Origin: Methylophaga sp. 42_25_T18 | GTDB taxonomy: Bacteria > Pseudomonadota > Gammaproteobacteria > Nitrosococcales > Methylophagaceae | DNA: 64,000 nt | Assembly (NCBI GenBank): GCA_002163085.1 | Contig: MAAJ01000006.1 | Location: 310,001 to 374,000, forward strand | Reading direction: 5' to 3' | Shown here: piece by piece, positions 8,747 through 17,678 of the stretch | How the letters are laid out: each line of letters opens with the position of its first letter | Position numbering within the stretch: position 1 is the first letter of the stretch | The notes under the pieces: generated by a model | Databases searched by the model: none | What the model saw: only the letters and a program-made list of their open reading frames with translations | Told to the model about the DNA's origin: nothing | Translations under genes and position numbers: made by a program

Positions 8747-10027
8747 ATGCACACCAATCACGACCTCTTTGAACAAGCCCAACAACATATTCCCGGTGGT
8801 GTGAATTCACCTGTTCGCGCCTTTAATGGTGTGGGTGGTGATCCTGTTTTCTTTCAACAAGGCAAAGGTGCATGGTTAACCGATGTCGAAGGAAAAAAAT
8901 ATATTGATTATGTCGGTTCATGGGGACCAATGATCTTGGGTCATGCTCATCCCGAAGTAATCACAGCAGTTCAGCAAGCAGCGGCCAATGGTTTGGGGTT
9001 CGGCGCACCGACTGAAATCGAAATCGAAATGGCCAATCTTGTCTGTAAGTTGGTTCCCTCTATGGATCTCGTTCGCATGGTCAGCTCAGGTACTGAAGCT
9101 ACCATGAGTGCAATCCGGTTAGCGCGTGGTTTTACTGGCCGAGACAAAATTATCAAGTTTGAAGGTTGTTATCACGGTCATGCTGATTCTTTATTAGTTA
9201 AAGCAGGCTCAGGAGCCTTAACGTTAGGCGTGCCCTCTTCAGCTGGTGTGCCTGCATCTCTAGCAGAACATACCCTGACTTTACGTTATAACGATCTCGA
9301 CTCTGTTCGTGAGTGTTTAGTTAACTTAAGTGATGACGTTGCCTGCATTATCGTTGAACCGGTTGCCGGTAATATGAACTGTATTCCACCCGTTCCTGGT
9401 TTCTTACAAGGATTGCGTGAACTTTGCGACCAATATGGCGTGGTATTAATTTTTGATGAAGTAATGACTGGTTTCCGTGTGTCATTAGGTGGTGCACAAC
9501 AACATTATGCAGTGAAACCAGACCTCACCACCTTAGGTAAAGTGGTCGGTGGTGGCTTGCCAGTAGGTGCCTTTGGTGGTAAACGCGAAGTCATGGAATG
9601 TATCGCACCATTAGGCCCTGTCTACCAAGCAGGTACATTATCCGGTAACCCCGTTGCCATGGCAGCAGGTTTAGCCACACTGAAACTCATCCAAGCACCA
9701 GACTTCCATAAACAATTATCAGCCACAGCGGCAACATTAGTCACTGGCTTGCAACAGCGTGCTGATGCAGCTGGCGTTGCATTAACGACCAACCAAGTTG
9801 GCGGCATGTTTGGTGTGTTTTTCACTGATGAAAAACACGTTACGCTTTATGACCAAGTGGCTAACAGTGATCAAGAAAAATTCAAAAAATTCTTCCATGG
9901 CATGTTGGATAAAGGGGTTTACCTTGCGCCTTCGGCCTTCGAAGCTGGCTTTGTTTCTGCCGCTCATGGCGCAGATGAAATCAATGCCACCTTAGATGCG
10001 GCTGAACAGGTTTTTGCTACCTTATAA
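8747..10027 (+). CDS. hemL: glutamate-1-semialdehyde 2,1-aminomutase
   Basis: A 426-residue PLP enzyme that converts glutamate-1-semialdehyde to 5-aminolevulinate in the C5 haem pathway. Seen: [11 protein letters not shown] (16-26), [16 protein letters not shown] (112-127), FDEVMTGFR (236-244) and the PLP lysine K265 in [18 protein letters not shown]. Length is that of the family. The ATG at 8747 is preceded by AGGAA. The gene is divergent from the sensor kinase and 33 bp upstream of sbcB. Haem supply recurs in this window with hemH at 52633. Confidence 0.97.
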   Translation: MHTNHDLFEQAQQHIPGGVNSPVRAFNGVGGDPVFFQQGKGAWLTDVEGKKYIDYVGSWGPMILGHAHPEVITAVQQAAANGLGFGAPTEIEIEMANLVCKLVPSMDLVRMVSSGTEATMSAIRLARGFTGRDKIIKFEGCYHGHADSLLVKAGSGALTLGVPSSAGVPASLAEHTLTLRYNDLDSVRECLVNLSDDVACIIVEPVAGNMNCIPPVPGFLQGLRELCDQYGVVLIFDEVMTGFRVSLGGAQQHYAVKPDLTTLGKVVGGGLPVGAFGGKREVMECIAPLGPVYQAGTLSGNPVAMAAGLATLKLIQAPDFHKQLSATAATLVTGLQQRADAAGVALTTNQVGGMFGVFFTDEKHVTLYDQVANSDQEKFKKFFHGMLDKGVYLAPSAFEAGFVSAAHGADEINATLDAAEQVFATL

Positions 10028-10060
10028 GCACAAAGACAATCATTAGATACAGGGATAAAA

Positions 10061-11500
10061 ATGAGCACTTTATATTGGCACGACTATGAAACCTTTGGCC
10101 TCGATCCTCGTTATGATCGGCCTTCACAGTTTGCCGGTATTCGCACCGATGAAGACTTAAACATCCTCGGTGATCCTTTGATGATTTATTGCAAACCAGC
10201 AGGCGACAGTCTGCCTAGCCCGCAAGCTTGTTTAGTTACAGGAATTACACCGCAAGAAGCTGATGAAAAAGGGGTGAATGAAGCCGAGTTTATTCGTCAA
10301 ATCCATGAGGAGTTTGCTGAGCCGGGCACTTGTGGCGTGGGTTATAACAGCTTACGTTTTGATGATGAATTCACTCGTTTTACGCTCTATCGTAACTTCT
10401 ATGATGCCTATGCGCGTGAATGGCAAAATGGTAATTCGCGTTGGGATATTATTGATATGGCACGATTAACCCGTGCCTTACGTCCTGAAGGTATTAACTG
10501 GCCCGATCGTGAAGATGGCAAACCCAGTTTCAGGTTGGAAGCATTAACTGCGGCTAACAATATCGAACATCAGGGTGCCCATGATGCTTTAGTCGATGTC
10601 TATGCCACCATTGCCTTGGCAAAACTGATTAAAACCGCCCAACCCAAACTGTATGACTTTGTATTTGAACATCGGCAAAAAAATGCCGTGTCTCCATTAT
10701 TAAACCTGCGTGACCGTACTCCAGTCGTGCATGTTTCTCGAATGTATCCCAGTGATTACTGCGGCACTGCTTTAGTGGTACCTATCGCAAAGGATCCAAC
10801 CAATAACAATGGCATTATTGTCTACGACCTTCGTCATAGTCCTGAAGCCTTAATCAATGAAGATGCCGACACCTTACGAACGTGGCTGTTTACCCCCACC
10901 GCGGAATTGCCCGAAGGTGTCACAAGGCCGGCGTTAAAAACTTTGCATATTAATAAGTGTCCGGTAGTAGTGCCAGAAAACACCTTAAATGATGCGGCTG
11001 CCGAACGGTTACAGATAGATCGTGAGCAACATTATAAACATCTAGAAATGCTCAATGCAGCTGGCGACCTTAGCCAGAAAATCAATGACATCTTCACCAA
11101 GCCTGATTATGAAACAATCGATGATCCTGATGCCAGTCTTTATGGTGGTGGTTTTTTCAGTTCAGGTGACAAACGTAAAATGGATTTAATTCGCAGCGCC
11201 GAACCTGAACACCTAAAAACATTATCCATTCCCTTTGATGATGATCGCCTGCCAGAAATGTTATTTCGTTATCGAGCTCGTAACTGGCCAGAGAGCTTAT
11301 CTGATGAAGAACAAACACAATGGCAACAATATCGCCAGCAACGTTTGTTAGAAGAAGATAACGATAAAATTTTATCGTTTAGTCGATTTTTTGAAACACT
11401 CAAAGAGGTTCAAAGCGACGATCTTGATGAAAAACAACAACAGGTTTTGCTAGATATTGAAGCGTATGGCCAACAATTACAGCAAGGAATTAGTGACTAG
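10061..11500 (+). CDS. sbcB: exodeoxyribonuclease I
   Basis: A 479-residue 3'-5' single-strand DNA exonuclease of the DEDDh type, acting in recombination and repair. Seen: the first acidic motif WHDYETFGLDP (6-16), the RYDRPSQFAGIRTD block (18-31), VGYNSLRFDDEF (second motif, about 97-108) and the HxAxxD block HQGAHDALVDVY (about 170-181). Length fits the E. coli enzyme (475 aa). It follows hemL closely and may share its transcript. Confidence 0.95.
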   Translation: MSTLYWHDYETFGLDPRYDRPSQFAGIRTDEDLNILGDPLMIYCKPAGDSLPSPQACLVTGITPQEADEKGVNEAEFIRQIHEEFAEPGTCGVGYNSLRFDDEFTRFTLYRNFYDAYAREWQNGNSRWDIIDMARLTRALRPEGINWPDREDGKPSFRLEALTAANNIEHQGAHDALVDVYATIALAKLIKTAQPKLYDFVFEHRQKNAVSPLLNLRDRTPVVHVSRMYPSDYCGTALVVPIAKDPTNNNGIIVYDLRHSPEALINEDADTLRTWLFTPTAELPEGVTRPALKTLHINKCPVVVPENTLNDAAAERLQIDREQHYKHLEMLNAAGDLSQKINDIFTKPDYETIDDPDASLYGGGFFSSGDKRKMDLIRSAEPEHLKTLSIPFDDDRLPEMLFRYRARNWPESLSDEEQTQWQQYRQQRLLEEDNDKILSFSRFFETLKEVQSDDLDEKQQQVLLDIEAYGQQLQQGISD

Positions 11501-11637
11501 ACATAAATACTGACTCCATTCCGGTTTCAATCTAACTCATTGGTACAAGGACGTTTACAACGATGTTACCTTTCAGAACCTATAAACTATTAGCGGACAA
11601 AGTGTCCCATAGACCCTAGTTATATGACTAATCAATT

Positions 11638-11898
11638 ATGTATAAAACATTAATAGATATAGCTGATACGTTTTTCGGATCATTCTTATTAGCCGCTAAT
11701 TTTTTATCTGATAAGGTTGGTTTTTACCCGAGCCTCATATTAGCGCTTTGTTTGTTTATTTCAGCAAGCTATATTCTATTTAAAACAAGAAAAGTTTTAA
11801 TAAAATTTGTTGGTAGTTTGTTATTAACTCTCATGTCTACGTGGTTTATATTTTGTGTTTTATTAATTGAAGGCTTAGCTACTAGAAATGCAATTTAA
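11638..11898 (+). CDS. small hydrophobic membrane protein, unknown
   Basis: I do not recognise this 86-residue protein. It has two or three predicted membrane segments (about 30-50, 58-80, with a weaker one at 12-24) and few charged residues. The ATG has no good ribosome site upstream, and the coding region is AT-rich compared with the neighbouring sbcB. It lies between sbcB and the HupE-like gene, at the left edge of a disturbed 3-kb stretch with signs of rearrangement. It may be real or a chance frame. Confidence 0.45.
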   Translation: MYKTLIDIADTFFGSFLLAANFLSDKVGFYPSLILALCLFISASYILFKTRKVLIKFVGSLLLTLMSTWFIFCVLLIEGLATRNAI

Positions 11899-11955
11899 AC
11901 TTAAGCCTACATATAACAAGAAAATAAAAACGAATATCAAGAGGAATAACAGCTG

Positions 11956-13053
11956 GTGTTTACAACAAATAGTCTAGCCCGTATTTTAGTAGTTAGTGTC
12001 GGCATATTAGCGTTAGCCCTGTTTTCTCAAATAGCCTTTGCACACGGCATGTCAGATGCTGAAAAGTTATCCATTATTGAAGGGGGAAATTTACGCTATC
12101 TCTCGTTAGGTGTGACCCATATGCTCTCTGGCTATGATCACTTAGCGTTTGTTTTCGGAATTATCTTTTTTCTGAAAACTTTCCGCGATATTGCTAAATA
12201 CGTAACGGCATTTACTGTAGGCCATAGCATCACCCTGATCTTCGCCACCTTTAATGGAATTCAGCTTAATTACTTTCTGATTGACGCCGTAATTGCCTTG
12301 AGTGTGTGTTATATCGCATTTTCAAATCTGGATGGTTTCCGTAAATACCTCAATATGAATCCTCCTAATATGATGTTGATGATTATTGGGCTCGGCCTCA
12401 TTCATGGTTTTGGTTTATCCACTCGCTTACAAGAGTTACCGTTAAGCACTGATCAGTTATTACTCAATATTCTGTCGTTTAACCTAGGTATTGAGTTAGG
12501 CCAAATCAGTGCATTAGCTTTAATGTTGATCATCATTTCTGCATGGCGAAAAAGTCACTTCTTTACCGCTTTTAGTCGACTGACAAACTTTGGGCTAATT
12601 CTATTAGGAGGCTTTTTATTCCTGATGCAAATGCATGGATATGAACACAACATAAGATCAGCAGAGCTATCTGCGGTCACGCAAACAACTATTGAGCCAA
12701 TGATTAAGCAAGATGTGCCACCGCAACCAGAGTGGACTGACACCATTACTATTACGATCGATGCTTATGATTACATCGAATACAAACTTTTTGTCGCTAA
12801 GGAAGCAACAATTAACTATCAATGGCAATCAGATAGCGCCGAGCTACTTTTTGATTTCCACGGTGAACCTGAAAACGATACCAGTGGTTATTTCAAAAGT
12901 TATAAAAAAAGCACTGCGAGCCAAGATACGGGATCGTTAACCACGCCGTTTGCTGGCACTCATGGTTGGTATTGGGAGAATGATAGTGCAGCTCCTATTA
13001 CTATCAACTTAAATATCAGCGGTGATTACCAACGTTTAGATAAAGAGCAATAG
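11956..13053 (+). CDS. HupE/UreJ family membrane protein with C-terminal soluble extension
   Basis: A 365-residue protein starting at GTG 11956, preceded by GAGGAA. A signal peptide (about 1-29, ending IAFAHG) precedes a HupE/UreJ-2-like core with the motif GVTHMLSGYDHLAFVFGIIFF (about 51-71), TVGHSITL near 87 and LIHGFGLSTRLQEL near 145. About seven hydrophobic segments reach to about residue 227. Residues 235-365 form a soluble, presumably extracytoplasmic, domain with aromatic-rich blocks such as THGWYWENDS. HupE members move nickel or cobalt; the histidine-containing motifs fit, but a metal role for this protein is inference. The C-terminal extension is not part of classical HupE. Confidence 0.75.
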   Translation: MFTTNSLARILVVSVGILALALFSQIAFAHGMSDAEKLSIIEGGNLRYLSLGVTHMLSGYDHLAFVFGIIFFLKTFRDIAKYVTAFTVGHSITLIFATFNGIQLNYFLIDAVIALSVCYIAFSNLDGFRKYLNMNPPNMMLMIIGLGLIHGFGLSTRLQELPLSTDQLLLNILSFNLGIELGQISALALMLIIISAWRKSHFFTAFSRLTNFGLILLGGFLFLMQMHGYEHNIRSAELSAVTQTTIEPMIKQDVPPQPEWTDTITITIDAYDYIEYKLFVAKEATINYQWQSDSAELLFDFHGEPENDTSGYFKSYKKSTASQDTGSLTTPFAGTHGWYWENDSAAPITINLNISGDYQRLDKEQ

Positions 13054-13123
13054 AGACTGGAAACGAAGTGCTACCGAATAACGACATCAGCTTTTTATTC
13101 CACACTATATTAAAATAGTCGGA

Positions 13124-13246
13124 ATGACTTCCGAACCGACGATCATCCTCAGCACCCTTAATGCCCGTTATATGCATACTGCATTTGGCTTAAGGTATAT
13201 CTATGCCAATATAGCGTTCTTGCGGCGACAGACCAAAACCCTTTAA
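13124..13246 (+). pseudogene. 5' remnant of a DUF4080-type B12-binding radical-SAM gene
   Basis: A 40-codon frame, ATG at 13124 and TAA at 13244-13246, whose translation runs parallel to residues 1-40 of the intact gene at 14267. The shared peptide is IILSTLNARYMHTAFGLRYI and a little beyond. After codon 30 the remnant still shows weak similarity (LRRQTKTL against LQQATKIL), so it looks like a diverged homologue cut short, not a clean copy. The upstream 24 bp are also alignable with those of the intact gene. No radical-SAM domain remains. Confidence 0.75.
13151..13212 (+). repeat. 62-bp perfect direct repeat, copy 1 (in the gene remnant)
   Basis: Identical base for base to 14294-14355. The flanks on both sides are homologous but diverged, so the block is a mosaic patch. 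The repeats bracket the hexamer array and the VPLPA-CTERM-type gene, a segment of about 1.1 kb. Confidence 0.9.
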
Positions 13247-13254
13247 TTTTCTTA

Positions 13255-13332
13255 AGTTTTAGTTTTAGTTTTAGTTTTAGTTTTAGTTTTAGTTTTAGTT
13301 TTAGTTTTAGTTTTAGTTTTAGTTTTAGTTTT
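13255..13332 (+). repeat. (AGTTTT)13 hexanucleotide tandem repeat
   Basis: Thirteen perfect AGTTTT units, 78 bp, ending 19 bp before the conserved element at 13352. The array sits where the two adhesin promoters carry their CRP-type site. Its perfection suggests recent slippage, so unit number may vary between cells or strains. Confidence 0.95.
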
Positions 13333-13351
13333 CATTAAAAAACTATCTATC

Positions 13352-13371
13352 TAGTACCAAAGTACAATATA
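13352..13371 (+). promoter_or_regulatory. matrix-gene promoter element TAGTACCAAAGTACAATATA, copy D
   Basis: Same 20 bases, in gene-sense orientation, as upstream of both adhesin genes. The 3' part contains TACAAT, a plausible -10 hexamer. It lies about 150 bp before the ATG at 13520, farther than in the other copies. No CRP-type palindrome is adjacent here. Confidence 0.75.
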
Positions 13372-13519
13372 CACGTCGTTCGCTTTTAATATATAGTGCG
13401 CTTTCTTGAAAAAAACCCACGTTTGGTGTGAGCCAAAACACGGAAAATCATAGGTCCTAAACTAAGATGGCTGGATTGCTTGGGATGATATTTATTACTT
13501 CAACTAGGAATTTAAAACC

Positions 13520-14146
13520 ATGAGAACAATAATGCTTTTTATGGCCAGTCTGCTGTTTACAGTATCAGCTAATGCTGCTGGCGTTAATCTTGTAGTCAAT
13601 GGTTCATTTGAAGATCCTGATATTGCTACCGGAAGCTGGAGTGTTCACTCAGCTATTGATGGCTGGTCAACAACTGGCGCTGGTGTAGAAGTTAGAGATA
13701 ATATTGCAGGCACAGCTTATGATGGTCAGCAATTTGTAGAACTTGACTCTCACAGATGGCCTAATAATACCAATACAAATAGTAGTATTCATCAAACTCT
13801 CAATACTATTATTGGTCAGTCTTACCTTTTATCATTTGCATATTCGGCACGTATTAATCAACCATCTACAACTAATGGTATCAGTGTATTTTGGAATGGG
13901 TTAGAACTTGATTCAGTTACAGCTACAGGTGGAAGCACTCATAATTGGACAATATTTGAATACCTTGTCACAGGCATAGGTAACGATCTACTGACATTTT
14001 CAGCCACAGGAACAAATGACTCTTTAGGTGGTAGCCTAGACGCTGTTTCTGTAAGTGCCGTTCCAATTCCAGCAGCAGCATTTTTGTTTGCGCCTGCATT
14101 ATTAGGTTTGTTGGGTTTACGTCGTAAGACAACAATCGCTAGTTAA
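13520..14146 (+). CDS. VPLPA/PEP-CTERM-type surface protein with NGSFE (DUF642-like) domain
   Basis: A 208-residue exported protein. A signal peptide ends near residue 19 (VSANAA). The body has NLVVNGSFEDPDIATGSW (about 23-40) and GQQFVELDSH (about 73-82), as in DUF642-like galactose-binding folds. The C-terminus is a sorting tail: VPIPAAAFLFAPALL, then GLLGLRR and a basic end, which is the VPLPA/PEP-CTERM pattern recognised by exosortases. The ATG has AGGAA 9 bp upstream. A second protein with almost the same tail is at 35934. No exosortase gene is in the window. Role in matrix or surface polysaccharide is inferred. Confidence 0.8.
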   Translation: MRTIMLFMASLLFTVSANAAGVNLVVNGSFEDPDIATGSWSVHSAIDGWSTTGAGVEVRDNIAGTAYDGQQFVELDSHRWPNNTNTNSSIHQTLNTIIGQSYLLSFAYSARINQPSTTNGISVFWNGLELDSVTATGGSTHNWTIFEYLVTGIGNDLLTFSATGTNDSLGGSLDAVSVSAVPIPAAAFLFAPALLGLLGLRRKTTIAS

Positions 14147-14178
14147 TTTACATACACAGTTAGTCGAAATATAATAAG

Positions 14179-14206
14179 GCCGTGATGATAATCTTCACGG
14201 CTTTTT
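14179..14206 (+). terminator. rho-independent terminator after the VPLPA-CTERM-type gene
   Basis: Stem GCCGTGA (14179-14185) / TCACGGC (14195-14201), 9-base loop, then TTTTT (14202-14206). Confidence 0.8.
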
Positions 14207-14266
14207 ATTGCCTGTTGTTTACGACTTCTACTATCAGATTTATCCAGTTCAGTTAAAATGGTTTAA

Positions 14267-15778
14267 ATGACCTCCTCCATCCCCATCATTCTTAGCACCC
14301 TTAATGCCCGTTATATGCATACTGCATTTGGCTTAAGGTATATCTATGCCAATATGGGCGACTTGCAACAAGCTACGAAAATTCTAGAATTCACCATTCA
14401 AGAGTCGCCAATCAATATTGTTGAGCAACTGTTATTGCATAAACCCAAGATCATTGGTTTTAGTGTTTATATCTGGAATGTGCTCGAAATAAAAAAAACG
14501 GTGGCGATGCTAAAACAAGTCGCACCTGACATTACCATTATTCTCGGTGGTCCTGAAGTTAGTCATCATCCCGATCTTCCTGAGGTAGCAGCACTGGCCG
14601 ATTATGTTCTTTCTGGCCCCGGTGAAGACAGTGTGCCGACTTTATGCAAGCAACTTTTGGCTGGTGATAAACCAGAACAGAAGTTTATTGAAGGCAAAGC
14701 GCTGCCTTTAGATGAATTAATACTGCCGTATGAGTATTACAGTGATGATGACATCAAAAACCGCCTGATCTATGTTGAAGCCTCACGTGGTTGTCCATTC
14801 AAGTGTGAATTTTGTCTATCGGCGTTAGATAAGACGTCTACCGCTTTTCCACTGGAAAACTTTTTAGCAGAGATGGAGCAGTTGCTGCAACGAGGCGTGC
14901 GTAACTTTAAGTTTATCGATAGAACATTTAATCTCAAAATCAGTACGACAGTCACCATCTTAGAGTTCTTTTTGGAACGTATGACAGATGATCTCTATCT
15001 GCATTTTGAACTGGTGCCGGATAACCTGCCGGAGAAACTAAAGGAAGTATTAATACGCTTTCCATCAAACCGCCTGCAATTTGAAATTGGCGTGCAAACA
15101 TTTGATCCAGAAATTCAGACTCGTATCAGCCGTAAACAAAATAATGATAAAACTAAAGCCAATATTCGATGGTTACGTGAAAACACTGGGGCACATTTGC
15201 ACACCGACCTTATTTTTGGTTTGCCTGGTGATACTCTGGAAAATTTTGGTCATAGCTTTGATCAGCTGCTCGCCCTTAAGCCTCAGGAAATTCAGCTTGG
15301 AATATTAAAACGGCTACGAGGAGTACCGCTTAATCGTCACAACGAGACCTTTGACTTAAGGTTTAACCCTGATGCGCCGTATAACATCTTAAGCACCAAA
15401 GATATTGAGTTTTCCAGTGTGCAGCGTATCAATCGTTTTGCTCGTTTCTGGGACATGATTGCTAACTCTGGTCGTTTTGCTGAGACCTTGCCATTGATTC
15501 TGGCCGACCAAGCTTTTGAACGTTTTTTACAGCTCTCTGATGCGTTATATCGACAAGCGGGAAGTACGTGGAAAATAGCCTTAAAACGTCTGTTTGAACT
15601 GGTTTATACGGCTTTAACTAAAGACTTTAATCTTGATTCGGAACAAGTAAAACAACGGCTAGCTTTAGATTATGCGCGTGCCAAGATTAAAGGTATTCCT
15701 GACTATGAGCGTGTTGTTCAATTGAAGAAAGTAGTTAGAACAGGGACGGCCAATAAACGTCAGCGATCACATAGCTAA
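14267..15778 (+). CDS. B12-binding-domain radical SAM protein (DUF4080 type)
   Basis: A 503-residue protein. An N-terminal cobalamin-binding-like Rossmann part covers about 1-140 (IIGFSVYIWNVLEIKKTV, ILGGPEVSHHPD). The radical-SAM core begins at EASRGCPFKCEFC (cluster cysteines in C-x3-C-x2-C near residue 180). A C-terminal DUF4080-like part follows from about 370. Such proteins are predicted methyltransferases or oxidoreductases with unknown substrates. The ATG at 14267 has no good ribosome site. The start region is duplicated as a remnant at 13124, with a 62-bp identical block. The gene ends directly against the convergent isochorismatase-like gene, with no spacer. Confidence 0.85.
   Translation: MTSSIPIILSTLNARYMHTAFGLRYIYANMGDLQQATKILEFTIQESPINIVEQLLLHKPKIIGFSVYIWNVLEIKKTVAMLKQVAPDITIILGGPEVSHHPDLPEVAALADYVLSGPGEDSVPTLCKQLLAGDKPEQKFIEGKALPLDELILPYEYYSDDDIKNRLIYVEASRGCPFKCEFCLSALDKTSTAFPLENFLAEMEQLLQRGVRNFKFIDRTFNLKISTTVTILEFFLERMTDDLYLHFELVPDNLPEKLKEVLIRFPSNRLQFEIGVQTFDPEIQTRISRKQNNDKTKANIRWLRENTGAHLHTDLIFGLPGDTLENFGHSFDQLLALKPQEIQLGILKRLRGVPLNRHNETFDLRFNPDAPYNILSTKDIEFSSVQRINRFARFWDMIANSGRFAETLPLILADQAFERFLQLSDALYRQAGSTWKIALKRLFELVYTALTKDFNLDSEQVKQRLALDYARAKIKGIPDYERVVQLKKVVRTGTANKRQRSHS
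14294..14355 (+). repeat. 62-bp perfect direct repeat, copy 2 (in the intact radical-SAM gene)
   Basis: Identical to 13151-13212; encodes residues 10-30 of the intact radical-SAM protein. Confidence 0.9.
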
Positions 15779-16345
15779 TTATACGATGAGCTGTGCGAGT
15801 GTTCTAAATTCTGGATGTTGAGAGTCACCTAACCATTCAAAAATCATCGACTCTAGCGTAGTAATAATCACTCCGGCATGGCGCAAACGCTGCAAAGCAT
15901 TATATTGATTCGATTTGGATCGTGAACTAACACCGTCCTCAACCACAAATACTTGATAACCTTGCTCTTGTAGCTCCAAGGCAGTTTGTAATACGCAAAT
16001 ATGTGTTTCCATTCCCATGAGGATAACCTGCTTACGGCCAGAGTCCTCGAGGGCTAAAGTAAATTTTGCAGTCCGACTACTGGAAAAAGTAGTTTTCTCA
16101 ATAACCTTAGTTTCACTCGGCAAATGTGACTTCAGTTCTATAACGGTATTGCCTAGTCCTTTTGGATATTGCTCTGTCACAACGACAGGAACGGATAAGG
16201 TTTTTGCAGCAGTAACTAAGGTTGATATTTGATCAACTACTCGATCACACACACCCTTGGGCATGGCAGCAGCTAAGCGTTCTTGTACATCAACGATAAC
16301 TAATACACTGTTTTGTGCATCAGCAATAAGTGACTTATTTTCCAT
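15779..16345 (-). CDS. isochorismatase-like cysteine hydrolase
   Basis: I start this gene at ATG 16345 (MENKSLIAD), not at the longer ATG 16369, because the AGGAGG ribosome-like sequence lies inside the longer version and 12 bp before 16345. The 188-residue product has the family triad pattern: the aspartate in VLVIVDVQERL (about 13-23), a lysine in VIEKTTFSS (about 75-83) and the nucleophile cysteine in MGMETHICVLQTA (about 106-118). It hydrolyses an unknown amide or ester. It follows tolC closely on the same strand and ends convergently at the radical-SAM stop. Confidence 0.85.
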   Translation of the reverse strand: MENKSLIADAQNSVLVIVDVQERLAAAMPKGVCDRVVDQISTLVTAAKTLSVPVVVTEQYPKGLGNTVIELKSHLPSETKVIEKTTFSSSRTAKFTLALEDSGRKQVILMGMETHICVLQTALELQEQGYQVFVVEDGVSSRSKSNQYNALQRLRHAGVIITTLESMIFEWLGDSQHPEFRTLAQLIV

Positions 16346-16353
16346 CCTGCTGT

Positions 16354-17670
16354 CTATCCTCCTAACCATTGGTTGATGTGTGATAAGTCATCCACACTCA
16401 CTGTGCCTGCTGCTTGTTTTAAGCGAAGAATATTCACCATATAATCATAACGTGACTGAGCATAATCACGACGGGCACTGAATAACTCACGTCGAACATT
16501 TAATACGTCGACCGTGGTTCGTGTACCCACTTCATAACCGGCCTCGGTAGACTCTAAGGCTTTTTCACTCGATACCACTGCCTGCTTTAACGCTTTAACT
16601 CTGCTGATGCCAGACATCACACTGTTATATGCTTGACGCGTTTGTCTTTTTACTGCTCGACGCTCTTGCTCTTCGTTTTGCATAGCCTGATCTAATCTAT
16701 GCCCTGCTTCACGCGAACGTGAACTTACACTGCCACCCGCATAAATAGGCAGGTTGAATTGTAAACTAATACTGTCTTGATGAGTTTTACTACCACCACC
16801 AAAGTTAGTCTCACTTTGTGAGCTATAAATTTTTTGGCCAACTAAATCTAGGCTCGGATAATGGCCGCTTTTCTGTAGCGCTATACCTTGACGAGCATCC
16901 TCTATATTACTTTTTGCCACAATTAAACTTGGATTTTGCGTCAAAGCGACTTCTGTCCATTGCTCAATATCTTGTGGCTCCGGACTCACTAATGGACTTT
17001 CTGCGCGTAATGTTGCTAATTCATCGATATAACTGCCTGATGTTTCTCGCAATCGCTCTTTACTATTGGCAAGCTCATTTTCCGCATCAATCACCGAAGC
17101 ATTCGCTAAATCAAACGCCGCTTGTGATTCGGCAACATCGGTAATGGTCACCATGCCTACATCAAATCGTAGATTAGTTTGCTCCAGTTGCAAGGCAATG
17201 GCTTCACGCTCTGCAAGTGAAAAAGATAAATCATCTTGTTGACCTAACAAGTCAAAATAATCTTCGGCAACTCTAACGATTAAATCCTGTTCTTTCGAAC
17301 GGTAGCTGGCTTCAGCACTCTCTATGGCAATATCAGCTTGTGCTTGCTGAACAAAGTTCTGTTTACGAAAAACAGGTTGAGTTATGCTCAAACTATAACC
17401 ATGGCTATTATAATCTTGCTTGCCGCCAAAGGATTGAGCAGACGTATCTTGTTTCACCCGCTCATTATTCGCTGATAAATCAACTTGCGGTAGAAAGTTG
17501 GCCAGCGCTTGTTTATCCAATTCCGAAATTGCACGCCTTGATGCCGCTTCAGCCAATAATTGTGGATCACTGTTTAATGACAGTGCATAGACTTGCAGTA
17601 TATCCTCAGCAGAACTCATTGTTGAAAACGACGACGCTATCAGCATCATGCTGATTCTAAAGTTTTTCAT
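16354..17670 (-). CDS. tolC: TolC family outer membrane efflux/secretion channel
   Basis: A 438-residue protein with a signal peptide (ending about residue 21, FSTMSSAED) and two repeated outer-membrane-efflux halves typical of TolC: AEDYFDLLGQQDDLSFS (about 119-135), NLRFDVGMVTITDVAESQAAFDLA (about 150-173, given as motif position) and VGTRTTVDVLNVRRELFSAR near 382-401. Length matches E. coli TolC after processing. It serves type I secretion and RND efflux. The adhesins at 33050-42614 are type I substrates, so this could be one of their outer-membrane partners, but no membrane-fusion or ABC secretion gene is adjacent. Confidence 0.88.
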   Translation of the reverse strand: MKNFRISMMLIASSFSTMSSAEDILQVYALSLNSDPQLLAEAASRRAISELDKQALANFLPQVDLSANNERVKQDTSAQSFGGKQDYNSHGYSLSITQPVFRKQNFVQQAQADIAIESAEASYRSKEQDLIVRVAEDYFDLLGQQDDLSFSLAEREAIALQLEQTNLRFDVGMVTITDVAESQAAFDLANASVIDAENELANSKERLRETSGSYIDELATLRAESPLVSPEPQDIEQWTEVALTQNPSLIVAKSNIEDARQGIALQKSGHYPSLDLVGQKIYSSQSETNFGGGSKTHQDSISLQFNLPIYAGGSVSSRSREAGHRLDQAMQNEEQERRAVKRQTRQAYNSVMSGISRVKALKQAVVSSEKALESTEAGYEVGTRTTVDVLNVRRELFSARRDYAQSRYDYMVNILRLKQAAGTVSVDDLSHINQWLGG

Positions 17671-17678
17671 TATTTTTC

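Larger units (their letters stand above)
13054..13519. other. 466-bp gene-poor region with gene remnant, microsatellite and shared promoter element
   Basis: No intact gene. It contains a 5' remnant of a radical-SAM gene (13124-13246), a perfect 13-unit hexamer tandem repeat (13255-13332) and the TAGTACCAAAGTACAATATA element (13352-13371) ahead of the gene at 13520. The remaining 150 bp before that gene show nothing I can name. Confidence 0.7.

Noticed and set aside
13255..13332. Tandem hexamer array as a CRISPR-like or short-repeat locus
   Set aside because: Units are 6 bp, directly adjacent, without spacers; no cas genes nearby. It is a microsatellite.
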